Source: Planctomycetia bacterium (GTDB taxonomy: Bacteria > Planctomycetota > Planctomycetia > Gemmatales > Gemmataceae). From it: a stretch of 5,484 bases of DNA. Both the position numbers and the translations under genes were made by a program. Location of the stretch: NCBI GenBank assembly GCA_005773755.1, contig SXHE01000425.1:1-5484 (forward strand), in the 5' to 3' direction. A model generated the notes under the pieces. That model had not been told where the DNA came from, made no database searches, and was given only the letters and a program-made list of their open reading frames with translations. Below, piece after piece: positions 1-5,484 of the stretch. The number at the start of each line of letters is the position of its first letter. The first letter of the stretch is position 1.

Positions 1-1139
1 ACCTGCCTTTCAACGCGGAAGTGCGCTATCGCGTCAAACTCGGCGACGTGGTGGTGCGCGAGGCCACTTTCCATACCCGCGCGACGGCCGACAAGCCGGT
101 GCGGTTCGCCCTTGTCGGTGACCTCGCCAACGGTAAGGACGCACAGAAGGGGATCGCGTATCGGATCGGCGAAGAAAAACCGGAGTTCCTGGTCGCCCTC
201 GGCGACATCGTATACCCGGCCGGGCGTGTGAACCAGTACATGCACTTCTTCTGGAAGACGTACAACGACGTGGACGCGGCCGGGCCGAAGACGGGCGCGC
301 CGCTGATGGCGTCGGTCCCGGTCTACCCGGTACTCGGTAACCACGACGTCGCGGCCAAGTTCGCAACGGTCCCGGACGCGCTCGGCGCGTACTATTTCTT
401 CCACCCGCCGCAGAACGGCCCCGGTGCCGGTCCGTGGGCCACGGCGATCGGTTCGGACAAGGCCGCAGTCGCCAAGTTCCGCGCCGCCACTCCCGACAGC
501 TACCCGTTCCTCGACGCGTACTCGTTCGACTACGGTCCGGCGCACATCGTCGTGCTGAACAGCAACCAGTCGGGCAACGTGGATCAGCCGAAGTTACGCC
601 AGTGGGTCGAGCAGGATTTGAAGGGGAGCACCGCGCGGTGGAAGCTGGTGTGCTACCACAACCCGGCGTTCTCCAGTTCCCACCAGCACTACACGGAGCA
701 GTCGGTGCGGCTGTGGCAACCGCTCTTCGAGGCATGCGGCGTCGATGTGGTGTTCGGCGGGCACGTCCACAACTACCAGCGGACGGTGCCGCTGGAGTTC
801 GCGCCCGCGTCGCCCAAGCGGGACAAGAAGGGGCGCGTGGACGGGGAGTTCACCCTCGACCGGGTCTTCGACGGCGAGAAGAACACGCGCCCCAATGGCA
901 TCATCCACATCGTTGCGGGCGGCGGCGGGGCCTCGCTCTACGGTCCCGGGTTGGAGAAGACCGCGGTCACACTCAAGAAGGAACACGGCGACAACTACGC
1001 AGACTACACCGCGAAGATGGTGGTCGATCGGTACTCGTTCGTGGTTCTGGATCTGACCGCCGAGACGTTCAAGCTCCGCGCGATCGACAACAACGGCAAG
1101 GCCATCGACGAGATCCGCATCACCAAACCGCAGAAGTAA
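1..1139 (+). CDS. Purple acid phosphatase-like metallophosphoesterase, 5' partial
   Basis: Predicted binuclear-metal phosphoesterase that hydrolyses phosphate esters, probably outside the cytoplasm. The frame is open from position 3 to the window edge (LPFNAE precedes the GTG at 21), so the GTG is not the true start and the N-terminus is missing. Numbering from the GTG codon, residues 1-22 resemble the last strands of the Fn3-like domain that precedes the catalytic domain in purple acid phosphatases. The full ligand set follows: GDLA (D34), GDIVY (D62, Y65), GNHD (106-109), YHNP (H213) and GHVHNY (247-252). The tyrosine in GDxxY is the residue that binds the ferric ion in this family. A glycine-rich strand (VAGGGG, about 298-303) and a beta-rich C-terminus ending at residue 372 complete the fold. 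Any signal peptide would lie upstream. It ends with TAA, 22 nt before the next gene. Family call is firm; substrate unknown. Confidence 0.9.
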   Translation, partial: LPFNAEVRYRVKLGDVVVREATFHTRATADKPVRFALVGDLANGKDAQKGIAYRIGEEKPEFLVALGDIVYPAGRVNQYMHFFWKTYNDVDAAGPKTGAPLMASVPVYPVLGNHDVAAKFATVPDALGAYYFFHPPQNGPGAGPWATAIGSDKAAVAKFRAATPDSYPFLDAYSFDYGPAHIVVLNSNQSGNVDQPKLRQWVEQDLKGSTARWKLVCYHNPAFSSSHQHYTEQSVRLWQPLFEACGVDVVFGGHVHNYQRTVPLEFAPASPKRDKKGRVDGEFTLDRVFDGEKNTRPNGIIHIVAGGGGASLYGPGLEKTAVTLKKEHGDNYADYTAKMVVDRYSFVVLDLTAETFKLRAIDNNGKAIDEIRITKPQK

Positions 1140-1150
1140 CCCCACCGCCC

Positions 1151-1156
1151 GAGGAG
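1151..1156 (+). promoter_or_regulatory. Shine-Dalgarno-like site for the Tat-exported phosphoesterase
   Basis: GAGGAG ends 5 nt before the ATG at 1162 and lies in the 22-nt gap after the first gene. It supports that ATG as the start, which also places the twin-arginine motif at the expected distance from the N-terminus. Confidence 0.65.
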
Positions 1157-1161
1157 TTCCG

Positions 1162-2235
1162 ATGTCTCTCAGCCTCACCCGCCGTCAGTTCGTCGCGACC
1201 GCCGCGGCCGGCACGTCGCTCCCCGCGTGGCTCCGCGCCGACGAGCCGAAGCCGAAGGACGAGCCGGTCGCGTTCTTCCTCGTCGGCGACACCCATTTCC
1301 TCGCCAACAAGGAGGACACCGCCAAACTCGACGAGCGCTCCAAGCTCGTCACCGGGCGCCTCATCGACCTGTTGAACAAATTGCCCGGCACTGACATTCC
1401 GCGGGCCGCGGGCGGCGGCACGGTGCTGGCCCCGCGCGGCGTGATCCACGCGGGTGACTGCATCGACACCGGCGACAAGGCGAACGTGAAGATGCAGGAG
1501 ACCGAGTGGGCCGCGTTCGCTGACGCCTACGGGCTGACCGGCAAGGACGGCAAACTCAAGGTGCCGGTGTACGAGGTGCATGGGAACCACGACAGCCCGC
1601 GCGGCGACGGTCTCGCGGTGAAGAAAATCATCGAGCGGAACAAAACGCGGCCCGGCGTAACGAATGCTTCCAAGAACGGCGTTCATTACTCGTGGGACTG
1701 GGGCGGGGTCCACTTCATCAACCTCGGCATCGTCGTCGGGCAGGTGGCGGACGTGACGCGCAAGCGCCGGTACGGCCCGCTCGGCAGTCTGGAGTTCCTC
1801 GTGAGCGACCTCAAGGAGAAGGTCGGCACGTCCGGTAAGCCGGTCGTCATCACGCAGCACGTGGACATGCTCCGGTACGCGCAGCCGCTCCCGGTCGAGG
1901 ACAAGAAGGCCGAAGGGATGGAGTGGGATCCGGCCGATGTGAAGGGGTACTACGACGCGCTCAAGGGGTACAACGTCGCGGCCATCCTGTACGGGCACAC
2001 GCACGCCCGGAACGTGTACCGGTGGGACGGCACGAACAAGGCCGCGAAGGACGGCGTGCCGGCGTTCAACGTGGACAACAGCAGCCACTTCGCGGGCAAG
2101 CAGCAGGCGTTCTTCTACTTCGAGGTCCGCGCCGGCGAGGTGGTCGTGCGCGAGTACCAGACCGCCGACGCGTGGGAAACCGGGACGTGGACCCCGCAGA
2201 CGTGGACCGCCCCGATTCCCGCGGCGAAGAAATAA
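1162..2235 (+). CDS. Tat-exported calcineurin-like metallophosphoesterase
   Basis: Complete 357-residue protein predicted to hydrolyse a phosphomonoester or phosphodiester in the periplasm or outside the cell. The N-terminus has a twin-arginine signal: TRRQFV at 6-11, an Ala-rich hydrophobic stretch, and likely cleavage after A26 (WLRA/DEP). Catalytic motifs appear in order: GDTH (D43, H45), GDCID (D99), GNHD (141-144), QH (H233) and GHTH (278-281), so all metal ligands of a calcineurin-like site are present. Motif II is GDxxD, without the tyrosine of purple acid phosphatases, which separates it from the upstream gene. HYSWDW (175-180) followed by VHF is shared with the next gene and marks the two as paralogues. 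The ATG is supported by GAGGAG 5 nt upstream. Gaps of 22 nt before and 16 nt after suggest an operon. The fold is secure; the substrate cannot be read from sequence. Confidence 0.92.
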   Translation: MSLSLTRRQFVATAAAGTSLPAWLRADEPKPKDEPVAFFLVGDTHFLANKEDTAKLDERSKLVTGRLIDLLNKLPGTDIPRAAGGGTVLAPRGVIHAGDCIDTGDKANVKMQETEWAAFADAYGLTGKDGKLKVPVYEVHGNHDSPRGDGLAVKKIIERNKTRPGVTNASKNGVHYSWDWGGVHFINLGIVVGQVADVTRKRRYGPLGSLEFLVSDLKEKVGTSGKPVVITQHVDMLRYAQPLPVEDKKAEGMEWDPADVKGYYDALKGYNVAAILYGHTHARNVYRWDGTNKAAKDGVPAFNVDNSSHFAGKQQAFFYFEVRAGEVVVREYQTADAWETGTWTPQTWTAPIPAAKK

Positions 2236-2242
2236 CAAACCC

Positions 2243-2246
2243 GAGG
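2243..2246 (+). promoter_or_regulatory. Weak Shine-Dalgarno-like site for the frameshifted phosphoesterase
   Basis: GAGG lies 5 nt before the ATG at 2252, in the 16-nt gap after the Tat-exported phosphoesterase. It is short, but it supports that ATG, which opens a clear signal peptide. Confidence 0.5.
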
Positions 2247-2503
2247 CACACATGAAACGATACCGAATCGCGCCCCTTGCTCTTTTGCTTGGCAGTTTGA
2301 CGCTCGGTCTCGCGAGTCCGGTGTCGGCGGCACCCGCGGTCGAGGAGAGCGTCACGTTCTTCGTGACCTCCGACTCGCACTACGCGTCGTTCCGCAACGT
2401 GGACCGGAACGACCGGAACAAAGCGACCATCGAGCGCATGAACGCGCTGCCGGGAACCGCGTGGCCGGAGAAGTTGGGCGGCGGGAAGATCGACAAGCCG
2501 CGC

Positions 2504-2508
2504 GGGGG
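2504..2508 (+). other. Frameshift site: run of five G
   Basis: The sequence reads CGC followed by five G and TGCTG. With four G the frame continues as R-G-V-L-V-L-G-D, which is what the family motif requires; with five G it shifts to R-G-G-A-G-A. The break therefore maps to this homopolymer. A single-base sequencing or assembly error, or a real one-base insertion, both explain it. Confidence 0.85.
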
Positions 2509-3252
2509 TGCTGGTGCTGGGCGACCTGATCGACGACGGCGACCGGAAGGGCGAGAGCGCGGACCAGTGGCGGCACTTCGAGAAGCAGTTCGGGTCCAAC
2601 GGCACCGACGGGCTGCTCAAGTACCCGGTGTACGAGGGGTGGGGCAACCACGACGGTCCGCCCATCGGCAAGGAGAAGTTCGGGTTCAGCACGCAGGCTC
2701 AGCTCAAGGCTCGGAACGCGGAGCGCAAGAAGGCCGGGCGCATCGGGACCGTCGCCGAGAACGGCCTGCACTACTCGTGGGACTGGAACAAGGTGCATTT
2801 CGTCCACACCAACCTGTACCCGGCCGACAAGCAACACGCGAAGGTCCGCTACTCGATGCCGTGGCACGACCCGCAGGGGGCACTCGCGTTCGTGAAGGAC
2901 GACCTCAAGGCGGCCGTCGGCGATAGCGGCCGACCGGTCGTCATCATGTCGCACTGTGGGGTCGATACGGACTGGTGGCACCCGGAGGACTGGGCCGAGT
3001 TCTACAAGGCGGTGAAGCCGTACAACGTGATCGCGTACTTCTACGGGCACAGCGGCACGGGGCTGAAGAAGTGGAAGCCGGAGGGCGAGGACAAACCGCT
3101 CGACTGCGTCAACACCGGGCAGACGGAGAAGGGCTTCTTCGTGGTCGAGATCACCGAGAAGCGGATGCGACTCGCCTACCACATCAAGAAGGACGCGAAA
3201 GCCGAGGCCGTTGAGTGGGAGTGGAAGTTTCTGCTCGACAAGCCCATCACAC

Positions 3253-3258
3253 AAGGGA
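3253..3258 (+). promoter_or_regulatory. Shine-Dalgarno-like site for the glycoside hydrolase
   Basis: AAGGGA lies inside the last codons of the preceding phosphoesterase gene, 9 nt before the ATG at 3268. Only 4 nt separate the TAG of that gene from this ATG, so translational coupling is plausible. Confidence 0.6.
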
Positions 3259-3267
3259 AGTAGACCG

Positions 3268-5484
3268 ATGACACGTCGCGTCACCGCCGCACACGTCGCC
3301 CTGGCCGCGCTCGCCGGCGTGATCTGCGTTACACCGGCCGGAGCCGCGGAGCCGTTGCTCGCGCCGCAACCGCTCCTCGACCGTGAGACGTTCTGGGACA
3401 ACAGAGATTGGGACTGGTACAAGGCGAACGTCCCCTTCTTCGAGTGCCCAGACGCGGACATCCAGACGACCTACTACTACCGCTGGGAACTGCTCACCAA
3501 GCACCTGACTTACGGTTCGCCGAATAGCGGCTACTCGTTCACCGAGTTCATCGACCGGCCGTTCTGGTCCGGGGCGTACGGGGCCATCTCCTGTCCCGCG
3601 GGGCACCAGCTCTACGAAGCCCGCTGGCTCCGCGACCCGCGGATCGCCCGCGACTACGCTCGCTACTGGCTCCGCACCCCCGGCGCGCAGCCGCGGAACT
3701 ACAGCACCTGGCTCTCGGATTCTGTGTGGGCCGTCCACCGGGTTCACCCAGACGACGCATTCGTCAAAGACCTGCTCCCCGACCTGAAGAAGAACCATGA
3801 GGGTTGGGAGAAGCGGCACTTCGTCGCGGATGTGGGGCTGTTCTGGCAGACCGGGCACGACGACGGGATGGAATTCAACATCAACAGCCGCCAGACGAAG
3901 GACATCCTCCGCGGCGCGCCCGGCTACCGACCGACGATGAACGCATACATGTGGGCCGACGCACTCGCCATCGCACGCGCCGCGGACCTCGCCGGCGATA
4001 AGGTCACCGCCGGCGCGTATCGCACCAAGGCTGCCGGGCTGAAGGAAAACCTCCAGAAGAAGCTGTGGGACCCGAAGCGGCAGTTCTTCTTCCCCATGTC
4101 CCAGCGCGACGAGGAGGCCGACGGCTTCAAGGTCAAGGCGCTGACGCTCACGCACCAGACCGGGCGGCACGCGGGCAGCGAGTTCGGCCGCGAACTCATC
4201 GGCTATGTGCCGTGGCAGTTCTCGATGCCCGACGCGAAGAAGGGTTACGAGGTCGCGTGGAAGAAGTTGACGGACAAGGACGGGTTCGCGGCCCCGTTCG
4301 GCCCGACCACCGTCGAGCGGAACGACCCGATGTTCCTGCTCAAGAAGACGTGCTGCTGGTGGAGCGGGCAGTCGTGGCCGTACGCCACCAGTCAGACGCT
4401 CAAGGCGCTCGCGAACGTGCTGCAGGGGTACGAGCAGGACGTGGTCACGAAGGCGGACTACCTGAAGTTGCTCACCACGTTCGCGAAGACGCACCGGAAG
4501 AACGGGAAGCCGTACCTCGCGGAGGCGTGCCACCCGGACACCGGCTCCTTCGAGGGGCACGACGGGTACAACCACAGCGAGCACTACTTCCACTCGTCGT
4601 TCAACGACCTCGTCATCACCGGTCTGGTGGGACTGACGCCGCGCGACGACGACACGCTCGAACTGAAGCCGCTCGCGCCGGCGGAGTGGCCCTACTTCGC
4701 GCTCGACAATGTGCCGTACCGCGGGCACCTCGTGAGCATCCTGTGGGACCGCGACGGCACCCGGTACAAGTTCGGGAAGGGGCTGCGCGTGGTCGCAAAT
4801 GGAAAAGAGATCGCCGTGTCCGAAAAGCTCGCGCCGCTGACGGTGAAACTACCGGCCGTGCCAAAGTCCGCGGAGCGCGGTGCCGAGGGGCCGGTCAACT
4901 TCGCGGTGAACAACGACGGGACGTACTACCCGCGGGTGCTCGCGTCGTTCTCGAACCCGAAGACGCCGCCGTCGAAGCTGATCGACGGCAACTACTGGTA
5001 CCACCGCGACCCGCCGAACCGCTGGACGTGCGAGGGGTCGCCCAATGCGAGTGACTCCGTTGTGATCGAGTTCGGCGCGAAGCGCACCATCCACACCGTG
5101 AAGCTGTACTTCCTCGACGACGAAAAGGGCGTCGTTCCGCCTGCGAAGTTCGACCTGGATTACTGGGACGGGAAGGCGTGGCAGCCGATCCCGACACAGA
5201 CTCGCACCCCGGAGAAGCCGGCCGGACGCCGGGCGAACGTGATCCGATTCCCGTCCCTCGCGACCGAGAAGGTGCGGGCGGTGCTGCACCACGCGGATGG
5301 CGGCAAGTCGGGCCTGACCGAGTTCGAAGTGTGGGGGGACGTAAAACTGCCGCTCGCCGAACCGCCGCACCCGGCGGGGAACCTCGCGTACAACCCCGGC
5401 GACAAACCGTTCCCGAAGGCCTCCGCCTCCCATGCGGACCGGTTCGGCGGGAAGCCGATACTGGCCATCGACGGGAAAACGAAC
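3268..5484 (+). CDS. Secreted MGH1/GH63-like glycoside hydrolase with discoidin modules, 3' partial
   Basis: The frame is open for 739 codons to the window end, with no stop. A Sec signal peptide (residues 1-26, probable cleavage at AGA/AEP) predicts export. Residues about 40-455 look like an (alpha/alpha)6-barrel glycosidase related to MGH1-like, GH63 and GH37 enzymes: VPFFECPD (55-62), a GHDDGMEF block (196-203), GYRPTMNAYM (219-228), CWWSGQSWPYATSQ (363-376), and YNHSEHY (434-440) leading into SFNDLVITGL. D198 or D199 and E438 are candidate acid and base by analogy with those families; this assignment is inferred. A beta-rich linker domain spans about 456-530. A discoidin-like (F5/8 type C) module runs from about 541 to 690, ending EFEVWGD. 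A second begins at N705 (NLAYNPGD, ASAS, AIDGKTN) and is cut off. Such modules usually bind carbohydrate. The ATG lies 4 nt after the phosphoesterase stop. Fold call is good; sugar specificity unknown. Confidence 0.85.
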   Translation, partial: MTRRVTAAHVALAALAGVICVTPAGAAEPLLAPQPLLDRETFWDNRDWDWYKANVPFFECPDADIQTTYYYRWELLTKHLTYGSPNSGYSFTEFIDRPFWSGAYGAISCPAGHQLYEARWLRDPRIARDYARYWLRTPGAQPRNYSTWLSDSVWAVHRVHPDDAFVKDLLPDLKKNHEGWEKRHFVADVGLFWQTGHDDGMEFNINSRQTKDILRGAPGYRPTMNAYMWADALAIARAADLAGDKVTAGAYRTKAAGLKENLQKKLWDPKRQFFFPMSQRDEEADGFKVKALTLTHQTGRHAGSEFGRELIGYVPWQFSMPDAKKGYEVAWKKLTDKDGFAAPFGPTTVERNDPMFLLKKTCCWWSGQSWPYATSQTLKALANVLQGYEQDVVTKADYLKLLTTFAKTHRKNGKPYLAEACHPDTGSFEGHDGYNHSEHYFHSSFNDLVITGLVGLTPRDDDTLELKPLAPAEWPYFALDNVPYRGHLVSILWDRDGTRYKFGKGLRVVANGKEIAVSEKLAPLTVKLPAVPKSAERGAEGPVNFAVNNDGTYYPRVLASFSNPKTPPSKLIDGNYWYHRDPPNRWTCEGSPNASDSVVIEFGAKRTIHTVKLYFLDDEKGVVPPAKFDLDYWDGKAWQPIPTQTRTPEKPAGRRANVIRFPSLATEKVRAVLHHADGGKSGLTEFEVWGDVKLPLAEPPHPAGNLAYNPGDKPFPKASASHADRFGGKPILAIDGKTN

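Larger units (their letters stand above)
2252..3263 (+). pseudogene. Calcineurin-like metallophosphoesterase broken by a +1 frameshift
   Basis: Two halves of one phosphoesterase lie in different frames. The first (2252-2506, 85 residues) has a Sec signal peptide (MKRYRIAPLALLLG, probable cleavage after VSA at 26) and metal motif I, SDSH (D41, H43). The second (2508-3263) starts with VLVLGDLIDDGD. Reading past one extra G joins them as PRG/VLVLGD, matching PRGVIHAGD in the upstream paralogue, and gives 336 residues. In joined numbering the motifs are GD (90-91), GNHD (131-134), SH (H234) and GHSG (265-268). The last motif should be GHxH, so one metal ligand is replaced by glycine. HYSWDW and VHF are shared with the upstream gene. 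Unrepaired, translation stops at 2924-2926 after about 139 unrelated residues. The downstream half is long and keeps its motifs, so the break is recent or a sequencing error. If it is an error, this is an ordinary secreted phosphoesterase with a variant last motif. Confidence 0.85.

Noticed and set aside
1140..1161. Intergenic gap as a possible promoter or terminator
   Set aside because: It is only 22 nt, contains the Shine-Dalgarno-like sequence, and has no hairpin with a T-run or -35/-10 pair.
434..1375. 313-codon plus-strand frame overlapping genes 1 and 2
   Set aside because: The translation is arginine- and alanine-rich and low in complexity. It overlaps two genes with complete catalytic motifs in other frames.
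1120..2355. 411-codon open frame on the minus strand across the Tat-exported phosphoesterase
   Set aside because: It is a shadow of the real gene, spans both of its boundaries, and shows no domain-like pattern.
2501..2515. Programmed ribosomal frameshifting at the G5 run
   Set aside because: A +1 shift is required, and I see no associated stop codon in the zero frame at the site or obvious stimulatory structure. A one-base insertion or sequencing error is simpler.
2508..3263. Second half of the broken phosphoesterase as an independent gene starting at GTG 2508
   Set aside because: It would lack the signal peptide and the first metal-binding motif, no convincing ribosome binding site precedes it, and its first residues continue the motif begun in the upstream frame.
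3247..4728. Long open frame of 493 codons on the minus strand, antisense to the glycoside hydrolase
   Set aside because: The translation is rich in R, V, L and E with no recognisable motif. The plus strand encodes a clear signal peptide and glycosidase motifs. Long antisense frames are expected in GC-rich genes with strong third-position bias.

Overview
The window is a GC-rich block of four same-strand genes with strong G/C preference at third codon positions. It looks like part of a planctomycete genome, probably Gemmataceae-like. This is inferred from the composition, the very tight packing, the clustered secreted metallophosphoesterases and the secreted glycosidase carrying discoidin-like modules. 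No rRNA or other marker gene is present to confirm it.

Layout (+ strand): (1) positions 1-1139, the 3' part of a purple-acid-phosphatase-like metallophosphoesterase whose start lies upstream; (2) 1162-2235, a complete Tat-exported calcineurin-like metallophosphoesterase; (3) 2252-3263, a second calcineurin-like metallophosphoesterase related to gene 2, with a Sec signal peptide, broken as read by a +1 frameshift in a run of five G (2504-2508) and lacking the last histidine of its GHxH motif; (4) 3268-5484, the N-terminal 739 residues of a large secreted (alpha/alpha)6-barrel glycoside hydrolase of the MGH1/GH63/GH37-like type, followed by one discoidin-like (F5/8 type C) module and the start of a second, cut by the window end.

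The gaps are 22, 16 and 4 nt. Each downstream start has a purine-rich Shine-Dalgarno-like sequence and no terminator or promoter is visible between genes, so one operon is likely. Genes 2-4 carry export signals and gene 1 belongs to a usually exported family, so the products probably act outside the cytoplasm. A reasonable but unproven reading is a small locus that removes phosphate groups from, and cleaves glycosidic bonds in, a phosphorylated glycan or similar extracellular substrate. There is no gene-free stretch longer than 22 nt, and I saw no RNA gene, mobile element, CRISPR array or attachment site.
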